Counted from the stretch's first letter, positions 7,716-17,853 are shown. The stretch is 64,000 nt of DNA from JANQOH01 sp965243325 (GCA_965243325.1 CBDEUQ010000003.1:3410001-3474000), one strand, 5' to 3'. Numbers and translations: made by a program. Notes: generated by a model from the sequence alone, not told the origin.

Positions 7716-10700
7716 ATGACAAACTCCGTTCATAGTCAAACCAACGAATCTCTCGCGGCTCACGGTGGTGGAGATGCCACCGCCGCCGGAGTGGATTTTC
7801 AAGCCAGACTTGGAGCTTGGCTTTGCTCGCACTTGGTCGCTGATCGACGGTTGGGCATTGGTCTTGGTGGAAGGCGGCTCAGTACTTTGCACTTCGAATC
7901 AGAGGCGCCAGTCGACGATATTCTCGCCCAAACCGAAGCGGGCTGGCTGTTTATCCAGGCCAAGACAAACCTTCGGCTTGAAAAGAGCGCAAGTAGTGAG
8001 TTGGCAAAGGTGGCAGGCCAAGTGGTTCGTCAGTGGTTGATTTGTCACAGTCGTACGGATGGACCAACATGGAATAGACCTCTTCAAACTGGCGAAGACC
8101 TTTTTGTTCTGGCTATAGGACCGAACGCTTCGCGGACCATCTCTTCAGACCTTGCAAAAGGAATAGATGCTTTTAATGACTCGACCGCAGATCCAATACT
8201 CAATGCCAAGCAACAAAAGGCCATTTCAGCTTTTAGTAAGCATCTTGCTCACGCTTGGTATGCAGAGGAAGGAGAGTCAGCCACGCAAGAAGATATTCGA
8301 AGCATCTTGGGGCTGACAAAAATAGTATCTTTAGATCTTCATGGCGCCAACCTCACAGAGGCAGAAGAGATATTGGGGCGCGTGCTTGAAACAAGGGATG
8401 ATGCTAGGGCGACTTTTCCATTACTGTTGTCCTTTTGCCAAACGTTGATGGCTAACCGCTCTAGTTGTGATGTGACTGCGATTAAGCAGTATCTGCGCAC
8501 GTCCGGCATTCGCCTTAAGGCAGCGCCGGCCTATCAGTCCGATGTGGAGAAGTTACGGATTTACAGCCAGCGAACCAGAGAAATTCTCAGTAGCCACGAA
8601 GCAATCGACATAGCAAGTACACCGGTTCGGATAGACAGGCAATGTACGAGCGCAGTCATTGCGGCCGCTCGCATGGGATCGGTAGTGGTAATTGGGGAGC
8701 CAGGGGCCGGAAAAAGTGCAGTCATTAGTGTCACGGCGGAGACGCTGAGTAGTGAAGGCCACGAAGTTGTTGCGTTATCAGTAGATCGTTTACCGGTAAG
8801 CTCCCTCGGCGACCTTTCCCGGGAGATCGGCTTAGAGCACGGGCTTCGCGAAGTTCTGTTGAATTGGCAAGGAGACCAGCCTAACTATCTCATTATCGAC
8901 GCACTTGATGCATCTCGCGGGGGACAAAGCGAAGCTGTGTTCCGAGCATTGATGTCGGAACTCCGAGCATGTGCGCCGGATCAGTGGCGAGTTATCGCGT
9001 CTATCCGCTCCTTTGATTTGCGTATGGGGTTGCAATTCCAAGAATTATTCGAGGGCAGCCCACCGAGACCCGAATTCTCTGATAGCGCCTTTTCCAACAT
9101 AGTACATGTGAACGTGCCAACGTGGACGAGCGATGAATTGACGAGTTTGCTACAAGAGGCACCGAGTTTGGCATCGGAGATAGACTCGGCGGGTGAGCGT
9201 ATACGGGACCTCGCCCTTATACCCTTCAATACGAAACTGATGGCCGACCTAATTGGTAGTGGGTTAGATCCTTCAAATTTCAGCGCCGTACAGAATCAGG
9301 CACAACTACTGGACCTTTACTGGGACAAGCGGATTGCACATCATGGATCGACTGCAGAGGTCTGTCTGGCGAAGTTCGTTTCACACATGGTGGATGTCAA
9401 ATCGCTACAGGTGACAAAGCTCGCGGTTCTAGATGCTACTAGTGACGGAGCTGCGTTGGATACGATGCTGGAAGCAAATGTACTGGTAGAGGCTACGCCG
9501 CGGTACATAGCGTTTCGGCACCATATACTTTTTGACTACACCGCTAGTCGGGTCTATCTACCTGCTGACAATCCTAGCAAAATCATGGAAATATTGAAGC
9601 GGGACAAAGGCTTGGGCCTTATATTGAGTCCAGCACTATCGTTCACGCTGATGGATATATGGAACGAGGGGGATCGGAGCGCCTTTTGGGCTACCATCTT
9701 AAGGCTGACTGGCAATCCGACATTTGATCCGATTGCGGCAAGTATCGCAGCGCGGATGGCTTGTGAACTACCCCAATTCGACAATGACATTGTAGGACTC
9801 AGCGCGCGCGGGTCAACAGAGGTACAAGGGGAGGAGGATCGAGTTCGTTCATTAAGCAGGATAATAGGTGCACTGGTCGTAAGATTAGAAGAAGACGAGT
9901 CCGTAGCTCTGGATCCTTGGTGTGCTCTAGCCCAACAGCTGTCCACAAGCCTAACATCGCGAACCGTCGGCTGTTTGAGGGTACTACTGTTCGCGCTATA
10001 TGAGCGTGTGAATACAAGAAAGCAAACTGACTCTGTAGGCTATGTATCACGGAGATTTTTTGAGTTTGCTTTTATGTCGATCGGGTCGCAGCTCGATGTC
10101 ACCTCACCCGCAATCCAATTCGTTGCTGCAACATACAACAGCGATCCTAGCGAATCCAAACGCCTGTTGCGTATGATATTTGAACCTCATCGATTTAGTG
10201 ATCATGGAGAAAAAGACCTATTCACTCTCGCCCAAGGTTTAAATTTTATCAATGAAGAGGATCCAGGGTTTTTGACCGAGATATATATCCAAGCATTCGG
10301 GAATAGAATTTTCGACGATAGTGTGACACCTATCGGCAGCAGCCAAATACTCTCTTTGTTGAGCAATCGACGACAAGATTACGATGTCGCATTGTATTCT
10401 TTTAAGGAGTTTTTTTCGAAGTTTTTAGAAACGCACCCTCAGCATGCGATTAAAGCGCTCTGTTCTATTATTGAAGATTATGTAGAAAATAACGAAAGAC
10501 CGATAAAAAAGGGGCACGTCTGGAACATCGCACACACCGATCACGACGCTAAACTGCAACAAGATCTTAGTCATGTATGGGGTTGGAACATTGGTGAATC
10601 TTCCGGGGATAACACCAAAGATCTAATAAATATCTTTGTGCAATATATTCGCGAATGTCAACCAGAATATTTATCATCCGTCATTGCTTGTGTAATTGAG

Positions 10701-12635
10701 AACAACAAAATGGCAGTGCTATGGGCGCATTTGTTCCGTGGCTGTGTAGTACGAGCACCCGATACACTTGGTTTGCTATGGCACATTGCCACGCAAGAGC
10801 CATTCTTACTTTCTTTGGATACTCGAAAATTCACTATTGATTTTATTGCAGCTAGATATCCGTTTGAACCCTTTGAAGCGCGACTGGCGTTTGAACAGCG
10901 AGCCCTAGCGTATACGTTTGATGAATTTGACGGAGAACACCCAATACGAGACGCTATCCTGTCGGAACTATTTTCTTGCGCTGGACAAGAAAATATAGCG
11001 ACTGAAGCGGCGCGCACTCTAATCCGCGATGTGACGGCAGGGATTCCCTCGGGCGGTGGAGCGAAAAAGCCATTTGAAGTTGTGACTACTTTAAGCAAAG
11101 TCGATGAATGGGGATGGCTGCGGGCAGCCGGGGTGAATGTGGATGAGCCCGATATTAGCACGCTCCTTGAGGATGTAAGGGGACTAGAAGATAGTTTACA
11201 AGGTACAGAATCACCCGGATTGGCTGCTTCTTTATTTGATCAGAGAGACTTGCTGACAGGCATAGTTGATCGAATAGAGAGTGGTAAGCTCGACTGCCCA
11301 GCCTCACTAACAGAGTATGCCTATAGCACGGTGGGCAGATTTATTAAGGTCAAGTTGTGGTCACAACACACGGTGAAGGCACGCATGACCGAGAAAGACG
11401 TATCATGGATAACTTCCCTAGTCACTAAGTTAAATGAATATCCATCACCGGAACTTACGGACGAAGAAGAGCGTAACTTCGAAGAGCAACCGAGATGGAA
11501 CTCTACAGACGTATCGGTGCAAGGTGCGGAAACTCTATTGGCATTGGGCGGCTTAGACAGTCGCACAGCGTTGGCAAGCTTTTCGCTATTGAAAACGCTG
11601 AGCCAGGCGAAGAATCCTGCCATCCGATTTGTAGTCGCACAGAACATGTACAGGTTACAAAGTACCAATGCAGAGGGAATGTGGCAGCTTGCTGAGCTTT
11701 TCGCGAGGCAAGAACGGAACTGTGCAATATTGGAAGTTTTCGTTGATCAATTTATGCGAAAAGAAATGTTTGAGTTTGATATGGAGGCCACGGAACAATT
11801 ATTGTTTTGCCTATTAGATCGTTCCTTCACTGGAGAAGAAACACGAACTATCGAGTTAAGGGGAAAACTAGCTGTCGCGGTATCAAATGCCGCGTTCCAG
11901 TACGAAAGGGATCAACTAAGGGGGATTTTATTGAATTGGATCGCAGATCCTATTAGTTTTTCAGTCGAGCTGGGACAGGTTTTTTTCACTCATCGTGAAG
12001 GGATCGTTCTAAAGTACTGTTCGGCCGACAATGAGGCACAAAATTTATCGGCGCGCGTCCAGCGTTTTTATAATCAAGCTTCAGCGTCAATACAAGATCA
12101 TTTGCTTAAACTTTTCGATGACACGGGGGACAAACAACCTACAGAGTCTGAACAAAGTGATTTCACTACACTATTGAAGCTATTGAACGACCTTAACGAT
12201 CAAATTTATTTTGCTTCTGGGGCATTCAAGTCCCAAGAAGATAAGTTTGAGCCTTTGGAACGCGACATCAGTAAGGCCCAGTTCATTGTCGATATGGAAC
12301 CTACCCTGGAAAGAGTTGCTGACGTCGGTGCTCCTCGAAGTATATATCACTTCATAGCGCTTCTAGAGTACCTGATCTCAGGACATCCGGCGACGGTGTT
12401 CGACCTTGTGTCACGTGCGCTTATGGGAGGAGGGCGAAAGCACGGTTTTCAGATGGAATCGATGGGTGCGGACTCTTTCGTGCGAATTATTGGAAGATAC
12501 CTTGCGGATTATCGATATGTTTTTGATGATGAAGACAGGAGACGTTGTTTGAGTGATTGCTTAGAGCTATTTGCTGATGTCGGGTGGCGGGATGCCCGTG
12601 CATTGTTATATAGACTTCCTGATTTGCTTAAATGA
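7716..12635 (+). CDS. STAND-type NTPase with N-terminal D...QxK nuclease-like domain
   Basis: This is a 1639-residue protein of a type resembling anti-phage STAND sensors. Residues 25-83 hold GVDFQARLGAWL, then VDDIL (66-70) and WLFIQAKTN with QAK at 81-83. This D...QxK arrangement is that of Cap4/DUF4297-type PD-(D/E)xK DNA endonucleases. Walker A GEPGAGKS is at 327-334 and Walker B LIIDALDA at 392-399, followed by a sensor-like RVIASIRS block near 430. The remaining 1150 residues look like an all-helical repeat region, expected to recognise a trigger. Base composition is clearly AT-richer than both flanks and codon use differs, a sign of recent transfer. It stands alone. A palindrome (CCTTAATAAGG, 7687-7697) lies 18 bp before the start. 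I do not recognise a named family; related proposals would be AVAST-like systems. Confidence 0.75.
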   Translation: MTNSVHSQTNESLAAHGGGDATAAGVDFQARLGAWLCSHLVADRRLGIGLGGRRLSTLHFESEAPVDDILAQTEAGWLFIQAKTNLRLEKSASSELAKVAGQVVRQWLICHSRTDGPTWNRPLQTGEDLFVLAIGPNASRTISSDLAKGIDAFNDSTADPILNAKQQKAISAFSKHLAHAWYAEEGESATQEDIRSILGLTKIVSLDLHGANLTEAEEILGRVLETRDDARATFPLLLSFCQTLMANRSSCDVTAIKQYLRTSGIRLKAAPAYQSDVEKLRIYSQRTREILSSHEAIDIASTPVRIDRQCTSAVIAAARMGSVVVIGEPGAGKSAVISVTAETLSSEGHEVVALSVDRLPVSSLGDLSREIGLEHGLREVLLNWQGDQPNYLIIDALDASRGGQSEAVFRALMSELRACAPDQWRVIASIRSFDLRMGLQFQELFEGSPPRPEFSDSAFSNIVHVNVPTWTSDELTSLLQEAPSLASEIDSAGERIRDLALIPFNTKLMADLIGSGLDPSNFSAVQNQAQLLDLYWDKRIAHHGSTAEVCLAKFVSHMVDVKSLQVTKLAVLDATSDGAALDTMLEANVLVEATPRYIAFRHHILFDYTASRVYLPADNPSKIMEILKRDKGLGLILSPALSFTLMDIWNEGDRSAFWATILRLTGNPTFDPIAASIAARMACELPQFDNDIVGLSARGSTEVQGEEDRVRSLSRIIGALVVRLEEDESVALDPWCALAQQLSTSLTSRTVGCLRVLLFALYERVNTRKQTDSVGYVSRRFFEFAFMSIGSQLDVTSPAIQFVAATYNSDPSESKRLLRMIFEPHRFSDHGEKDLFTLAQGLNFINEEDPGFLTEIYIQAFGNRIFDDSVTPIGSSQILSLLSNRRQDYDVALYSFKEFFSKFLETHPQHAIKALCSIIEDYVENNERPIKKGHVWNIAHTDHDAKLQQDLSHVWGWNIGESSGDNTKDLINIFVQYIRECQPEYLSSVIACVIENNKMAVLWAHLFRGCVVRAPDTLGLLWHIATQEPFLLSLDTRKFTIDFIAARYPFEPFEARLAFEQRALAYTFDEFDGEHPIRDAILSELFSCAGQENIATEAARTLIRDVTAGIPSGGGAKKPFEVVTTLSKVDEWGWLRAAGVNVDEPDISTLLEDVRGLEDSLQGTESPGLAASLFDQRDLLTGIVDRIESGKLDCPASLTEYAYSTVGRFIKVKLWSQHTVKARMTEKDVSWITSLVTKLNEYPSPELTDEEERNFEEQPRWNSTDVSVQGAETLLALGGLDSRTALASFSLLKTLSQAKNPAIRFVVAQNMYRLQSTNAEGMWQLAELFARQERNCAILEVFVDQFMRKEMFEFDMEATEQLLFCLLDRSFTGEETRTIELRGKLAVAVSNAAFQYERDQLRGILLNWIADPISFSVELGQVFFTHREGIVLKYCSADNEAQNLSARVQRFYNQASASIQDHLLKLFDDTGDKQPTESEQSDFTTLLKLLNDLNDQIYFASGAFKSQEDKFEPLERDISKAQFIVDMEPTLERVADVGAPRSIYHFIALLEYLISGHPATVFDLVSRALMGGGRKHGFQMESMGADSFVRIIGRYLADYRYVFDDEDRRRCLSDCLELFADVGWRDARALLYRLPDLLK

Positions 12636-13941
12636 ATGTTTGTTGTGTTGAGCGGCGCTGAGGCACTTAGGGCGGCGCGACGATTAAGATTAATCGCAGC
12701 AACGAGCAGAGTGAGATGGTGACGCGGGCTGGAGACGGAGGGAGGGCGTAGTCCGACAGGAGTTTCCGGCCCACCGTCGCGCGAATGTTTTGCGTCCCTC
12801 CCGAAGGGGCGTCGTGGAATTTTACGATCGGTCGAGGACCATGCTCGTGCTTTTCGCCGGGCGGAGGGCGAAGAGGTACCGAGCTGCTATGTCACCGATT
12901 GCCAGATGAGGCTCTTCTTTACCCTGAAGAAGAACCAAGGCACCGAGATCACGGCGGCGAAGTCAAGCTTCAGCCGCGCGACGGGCTACCGCTATGCCCG
13001 TGACCCGTTTCTGTCTGAGCGCAAGGCTGCGCCGCGCGATCGACGGCGCCTGGACCCTCTGGCCGATATCTTCGAGGCCGAGCTGGTGCCGACCGTCGTA
13101 CCCTCGGCTCGGCTCGCCGCCATGTGCACTCATGGGTACCGCCGACCGGCGGCGTCTCAATGGCGTCAGTTCCTCCAATTCCACAGCCTCCCGCGCGGTT
13201 CACGGACGGTGTGGCCGCGGACATAACCGCGTCGGCCGCGACCTCGCCCCTGTCGACAACGCCTTTGATCGTCGCCATGCTTGCGGGAGTGTTTCATTTC
13301 GCGCTCGGTCGACGGTTCTTGGATCGCCGCCTTAGAAATCCTCGAATCTCCCCAACCCTGGGGAGATACAACCGTGCCCAATAGGCTTATCGTCAAAGGC
13401 GTGGGAGCGTCGCCAGGAGCAGTCCCGGGAGAAGGCCGCCCCGCGGCTGGCGGGCCAGCGGTACAGTTGTCGTCGCGTGCGAACCGTTGGCCGTCAACTG
13501 CGGTGGATTCGGTTTGCAGCGGTTCTTCACGACGGTCTTACGGGCTGCGAAGTAGACGGTGAAGTGGCCGCCCTTACATGCCTATGGATACAGCGCGAAG
13601 GCGTCCGAATTCCAGTAGCGGTGGCAAATCTGTTTCCTTAACGGGCTGTCCGTCCTCCTCCATCACCGCACTCCGTCCGAACACCGTCCCGAGACGCAGG
13701 ACACCCACAAGACGCCCGTCGGCGCCCCGTCCACCTCCATGTCCCCCCGGCGTGAATTTTCTCGACCGGGGCATTTCCCTTCGCGGTTCCAGGGTGCTAG
13801 CGGGTCAATCCGAAACGCAATCGATGCCTGACGGACAACGGCTGGAAGATCTTGCCGAGGACATGCCGGCCTCGCCTGCGCTGGTCCGCCCGGCCTTCCG
13901 CCCTGACAGGAGTGTCAATAGACCTTGCCGCTGATGGCCGC
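12636..13941. other. Degenerate stretch with mobile-element debris
   Basis: No intact gene is seen in 1.3 kb. Composition switches back to high GC soon after 12640. An IS21-type transposase remnant is listed separately. The rest reads as short frames with stops and no family signal, consistent with decaying insertion-sequence DNA between the STAND gene and the first integrase. Confidence 0.5.
12906..13112 (+). pseudogene. IS21-family transposase (istA-like) N-terminal remnant
   Basis: The translated segment MRLFFTLKKNQGTEITAAK, then SFSRATGYR, and RRRLDPLADIFEAELVP matches the start of IS21-like transposases: the helix-turn-helix region followed by an R-R-x-D-PLADIF-x-AEVVP block. Similarity stops near 13112 and no catalytic domain or IstB partner follows. 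It is a short dead fragment. Confidence 0.6.
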
Positions 13942-15129
13942 ATGACCAAGCTCCGAGACCGGAGGATATCCCAGCGGACCGTGGACGGTCTCTCCGTCGA
14001 GGAAAAGGACGCCGTGTTCTGGGACTGCGATCTTCCGGGCTTCGGAGTACGGGTCTACCCCAACGGGACGAAGGTCTATGTCGTGCAGACCCGCGGGCAC
14101 GGGAGGTCGAAGCGGGTCACGATCGGTCGACACGGGCTGTTCACGGCGGACGAGGCGCGCCGCAGGGCCGTCCGCATCATCATCAACATCAAGGACGGCG
14201 AGCATCCGACGCGGTCGCCGGCGAACAAGGTCACCGTGGCCGAGCTCGCCGAGCGCTACCTGAGGGAGCACGTGGCGGTCTACTGCAGGCCCAGTACCGA
14301 GAAAATGTACGCGAGCGCGCTACGGCGGTTCATCCTCCCGGCCTACGGCCATCTGCCGGTCGGCGTGGTGCAGCGCGACCAGGTCGCCGATCTGCACTAC
14401 CACATGCGGGACAAGCCCTATCAGGCGAACCGCGTTCTCGAGATCGCGAGCAAGATGTTCAACCTGGCGGAGTTGTGGCGGCTCAGGCGCGGCGGCAGCA
14501 ACCCCTGCCGGTTCGTGCGCAAATACGCGATGCACAAGCGGGAACGCTTCCTGTCGGAGAGCGAGTTCCGCAGGCTCGGCAAGATCCTGACCGAGATGGA
14601 GGCGGAGGGGTCGATCCCATTCCAAGCGGCGGCGGCGATCCGGCTCCTGATGCTGACCGGATGCCGGAAGACCGAGATCGTGGCGCTACGCTGGCAGCAG
14701 GTGGACTTCGAGGCCGGCGAGTTGCGTCTCGTCGATGCGAAGACAGGTCCCCGGCTGGTGCCGCTCTCGCCGCCGGTCAGGTTGCTGCTTCTGGACCTTC
14801 CCAGGGTGCGGGGCAATCCCTGGGTCATTCCCGGCTTCAGGCCGGGCCGGCACCTGTCCGATCTCAACCATTACTGGGATCGCGTGCGCGAGCGGGCAGG
14901 CCTCGATGACGTGCGCATCCACGACCTCAGACACAGCTTTGCCTCCCGCGCAGTCGCGCTTGGCGAGAACCTCTCGATGATCGGGCAACTGCTCGGACAC
15001 GGGCAAGTCCGGAGCACGACCCGCTACACCCACCTTGCCCGCGACGCGGTCAAGGCGTCGGCTTCCAGGGTCGCGGGAAGCATCGGTTCGAACATTCTGG
15101 AACAAAGCCGACCCGCCGGCACCGGCTGA
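13942..15129 (+). CDS. Tyrosine recombinase/integrase, DUF4102 type (copy 1)
   Basis: 395 residues. An N-terminal integrase DNA-binding domain (SQRTVDGLSVEEKDAVFWD, LPGFGVRVYPNGTKVYVVQ) is followed by a core-binding domain and a catalytic domain with TGCRKTE (first Arg), HDLRHSFAS (HxxR), LLGH and TTRYTHLA (Tyr nucleophile). All catalytic residues are present. The start at 13942 was chosen because paralogues at 15654 and 56191 begin at the same position (M-x-KL-R/K). It probably integrates or excises the element that carries it. Close similarity to the next gene suggests duplication or stacking of two related elements. Confidence 0.9.
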   Translation: MTKLRDRRISQRTVDGLSVEEKDAVFWDCDLPGFGVRVYPNGTKVYVVQTRGHGRSKRVTIGRHGLFTADEARRRAVRIIINIKDGEHPTRSPANKVTVAELAERYLREHVAVYCRPSTEKMYASALRRFILPAYGHLPVGVVQRDQVADLHYHMRDKPYQANRVLEIASKMFNLAELWRLRRGGSNPCRFVRKYAMHKRERFLSESEFRRLGKILTEMEAEGSIPFQAAAAIRLLMLTGCRKTEIVALRWQQVDFEAGELRLVDAKTGPRLVPLSPPVRLLLLDLPRVRGNPWVIPGFRPGRHLSDLNHYWDRVRERAGLDDVRIHDLRHSFASRAVALGENLSMIGQLLGHGQVRSTTRYTHLARDAVKASASRVAGSIGSNILEQSRPAGTG

Positions 15130-15653
15130 TCGGAGCGGTTCAGCGAACTCTCCACGGCTTGCGAGGTTCCGTAAGCGGCCGCGATCACCCGCTGGTCACC
15201 TGTTGTCCCCCTCGTGGTCCCGTCTGACCCCAACTGACCCGTCTATCGATGAATGCGGCACTTAAATTGACACCGATTTTCGGATATCTGGACATGAGTA
15301 CCCTTGAGATGCCTCTAGAACGCAGGAGACGACATTTCTATGATTATTCCCTATAGCACAAAGGCTTGCACCCACATCGACGCCTCTTGAAACCCTCGTT
15401 CTGCTACGCTACAAGACCCTGGAGAACGACTCCGGTCGCTTACGCCCATCTTACGCTTACGACGAATAGCGAATCGGCGGCCGACCGGGAACGCGAAAGC
15501 GTTCGTTCAAGGTGTGGCGGATATGAGGACGACGATGCCAACTCCGCGTTCTGCCGAGCTTCGGCCGGCTTCGCCCTGTGCCATCTTCATCTCCATCACT
15601 GCGTGACCGAACGCTTTCGAACGCTGAGAGCCATTCTCAAGAAGGGGTATCGC
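15130..15653. other. Spacer between integrase copies 1 and 2 with repeated motifs
   Basis: There is no gene in 524 bp. It holds TG-x-x-CCC motifs phased at 10-11 bp (15193-15241) and two direct CGCTTAC copies (15437-15443, 15454-15460). GTAAGCG, the complement, lies at 15171-15177. Such motifs could be arm-type integrase sites. Confidence 0.45.
15193..15241. repeat. Helically phased TG-x-x-CCC iterons
   Basis: TG-x-x-CCC-like units begin at 15193, 15204, 15215, 15225 and 15235, i.e. every 10-11 bp on one face of the helix. A second set with exact 10-bp spacing lies at 58790-58848. Both lie beside recombination genes, suggesting binding sites for an integrase or AlpA-type protein. Confidence 0.45.
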
Positions 15654-16838
15654 ATGGCCAAGCTGAAGTTTCGCACCATCTCCAAGCGCACCGTCGACGC
15701 GCTTGTCGTCGAGGACCGCGATGAGGTCTTCTGGGACGACCGCATCCCCGGCTTCGGGGTCAGGGTCTATCCGTCCGGGTCGAAGATGTATGTCGTCCAG
15801 ACCCGGCACAAGGGGAAGTCGCGCCGCGTGACGCTCGGGCGCCACGGGGTCATCACCGCGGATCAGGCGCGCAAGAAGGCGGCCGAGACCCTCAACCGCA
15901 TGAGGAGCGGCGAGGACCCGGTGGGCCGGGGCTCGGTGACGGTGGCCGAGCTCGCCGCGCGGTATCTGGCGGAGCATGTCGACATGCGCTGCAAGGAGAG
16001 CACGCGGAAGGCGTACCGCAGGGCGGTCGAGCGCTTCATCGTGCCGTCCTACGGCGACGTGGCGGTCGAGGATGTGGAGCGCGAGCACATCGACAAGCTG
16101 CACCGCGATCTGCACCACATTCCCTACCAGGCCAACCGGGCGCTGGAGATCGGGACCAGCCTGTTCAACTTCGCCGAGGAGTGGAAGCTGCGCAGCGGGG
16201 GCAACCCGTGCAAATACGTGCGCAAGTATCAGGAGACGAAGCGCGAGCGGTTCCTGACCGAGGCGGAGTTCCGCCACCTTGGCGCGGTGCTGAACGAGAT
16301 GGAGGCCGGGGGCCGGCTGCCGGTCTATCCGGCGGCGGCGATCCGTCTGCTGATGCTGACCGGGTGCCGGCGCAACGAGATCGTCGCGCTCGAATGGAAG
16401 CATGTCGATCTTGAGGCGGGCGAGTTGAAGCTCGCGGACTCGAAGACCGGCGCGCGGCTGGTGCCGCTGTCGCCGGCTGCGGCGCGGGTGCTGGCGGAGC
16501 TGCCGCGCGTCGCGGGCAACCCGTGGGTGATCCCGGGCACCAAGCCCGGCAAACACCTTGCCGATCTCAACCACTACTGGGACCGGGTGCGGGCGGAGGC
16601 CGATCTCGCCGACGTGCGGCTTCACGATCTCAGGCACTCATTTGCGTCCAGGGCTCTGGCGCTCGGGGAGAGCCTGTCGATGATCGGCAAGCTGTTGGGT
16701 CACAACAAGATCGAGACGACGCAGCGCTATGCGCATCTGGCGCGGGATTCGATCAAGGCGTCGTCCGCGAGAGTGGCTGACAGCATCGGCGATGACATTT
16801 TGAAGATGCCGGCCACGGCGGAGACTTCCTCGGCCTGA
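15654..16838 (+). CDS. Tyrosine recombinase/integrase, DUF4102 type (copy 2)
   Basis: 394 residues with the same domain order as copy 1: N-terminal ISKRTVDALVVEDRDEVFWD and IPGFGVRVYPSGSKMYVVQ, core-binding domain, and a catalytic domain with TGCRRNEI, LHDLRHSFAS, LLGHNKIETTQRYAHLA. The Arg-His-Arg-Tyr set is complete. GAAGGGG lies 7 bases before the start, which fixes it against a long upstream extension. It runs in the same direction as copy 1, 524 bp downstream. Its best relative in this window is copy 1, then the broken copy at 56191. Two CGCTTAC boxes lie about 200 bp upstream. Confidence 0.92.
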   Translation: MAKLKFRTISKRTVDALVVEDRDEVFWDDRIPGFGVRVYPSGSKMYVVQTRHKGKSRRVTLGRHGVITADQARKKAAETLNRMRSGEDPVGRGSVTVAELAARYLAEHVDMRCKESTRKAYRRAVERFIVPSYGDVAVEDVEREHIDKLHRDLHHIPYQANRALEIGTSLFNFAEEWKLRSGGNPCKYVRKYQETKRERFLTEAEFRHLGAVLNEMEAGGRLPVYPAAAIRLLMLTGCRRNEIVALEWKHVDLEAGELKLADSKTGARLVPLSPAAARVLAELPRVAGNPWVIPGTKPGKHLADLNHYWDRVRAEADLADVRLHDLRHSFASRALALGESLSMIGKLLGHNKIETTQRYAHLARDSIKASSARVADSIGDDILKMPATAETSSA

Positions 16839-17196
16839 CCGGGGCCGTTTCGCCGGTTGGCTAGACGTGCCGGCCGGCAGCCGAGGGCGGTGGCGGCGCA
16901 CCGATTTCGCCCCCGAATTCGGCCAGGCCGCCGATTTCGGACGCGCCGCGCGAATCGGGCGAAAATTTTTTTCGGGGACTTTCGACGCCAGACGTACCCC
17001 TGAGTACCCTGGAGTATGATTCGCGGTAAACCGCCTACAGGCGAGGGCTTGCGGGGCTTCGTGGCGGTCCTATCCTTGTGTCCATGGCCGCGCTCGATAC
17101 CCTCCATCGCGACGGCTCGGACACCGATGCTGACGGGATGTTCGCGCTCCGCCGCGCACGACCGGACGCTTGCCGGCGGCTCCGGGGCCGGGGCCG
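16839..17196. other. Spacer before the mobilisation genes
   Basis: There is no gene in 358 bp. A GAGTACCCT motif near 17000 resembles one near 15296 upstream of integrase copy 2; its meaning is unknown. Confidence 0.3.
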
Positions 17197-17853
17197 ATGA
17201 TCGACCTCGACCGGCTGCGCCGGGCGCTGGTGCTGGGGGCGCTGGGGGCGGCCGCGACGGCGCTGCTGCTGCCTTCGCTGGCGCTGATGCGCTACACGGA
17301 TGCCCACGACTGGTATGCCGCGCGCAAGGTGAGCGTGGCGCAGGCGCTGATCGCCGTCGGCTTCGACGAGCGCGCATCGACGAAATACCGGCTGGCGGAC
17401 GGCAGGACCGTGACGTGGCTCCGCGACGGCGTGGCGACCTATCCGGCGGCGCGGGAGTCGCGGAGCCTCATCCTCGCCGTCATCGGCGACAACATCCTGC
17501 TCGGCGCCATCGCGGGATTCGTGGCGGTGTTCACGCTGTCGGGCCTGCTGAACCTGGCGCGGCACGAAGCGGCGGGGGTATCGGGGGCGGCTGCGCGGCG
17601 GTCTCTGGCCGCGGAGCGCCGGCCCGGCTTTATCGAGGGCGTTCCGCCGTATGCGGCGCACGAACCGAACCGTGTGCCGGCGAGAGCCGCCCCGGCGGCG
17701 CTCGCCCCGGAACCGGGACGTGCCGTTTCGACCGTTCCGCCCGATCGCGGGTCCCGCCCGAACGGTTCCGTCCCCTCGCCCGAACCGCCCGCCGACGCGG
17801 AGCCCGAAGAGGCGTATGAGCCGCCTGCCCGTCCGCGCGGACGCTGGTTCTGA
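17197..17853 (+). CDS. Two-segment membrane protein upstream of the relaxase
   Basis: 218 residues. The first membrane segment is at about residues 10-31 (ALVLGALGAAATALLLPSL), then a roughly 65-residue segment ending YPAARESRS, then a second membrane segment at about 95-120 (LILAVIGDN, AGFVAVFTLSGLL), then a Pro/Arg-rich cytoplasmic tail. This layout is like the N-terminal membrane part of TraD/TrwB coupling proteins, which normally precede MobF relaxases, but no ATPase domain follows. It may be a truncated coupling protein or a separate membrane partner. Its stop shares a base with the relaxase start (TGATG), so the two are translationally coupled. A GTG/ATG slightly upstream (17170) is an alternative start. 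Confidence 0.6.
   Translation: MIDLDRLRRALVLGALGAAATALLLPSLALMRYTDAHDWYAARKVSVAQALIAVGFDERASTKYRLADGRTVTWLRDGVATYPAARESRSLILAVIGDNILLGAIAGFVAVFTLSGLLNLARHEAAGVSGAAARRSLAAERRPGFIEGVPPYAAHEPNRVPARAAPAALAPEPGRAVSTVPPDRGSRPNGSVPSPEPPADAEPEEAYEPPARPRGRWF

Noticed and set aside
13574..13774. Short minus-strand frame with a well-behaved C-terminal half
   Set aside because: No known domain and no ribosome site, and it lies in a degenerate stretch; too little support to call a gene.
15296..17010. Shared GAGTACCCT motifs near 15296 and 17000 as integrase core sites
   Set aside because: Only nine bases are shared and there is no further similarity; likely chance without genome-wide counts.
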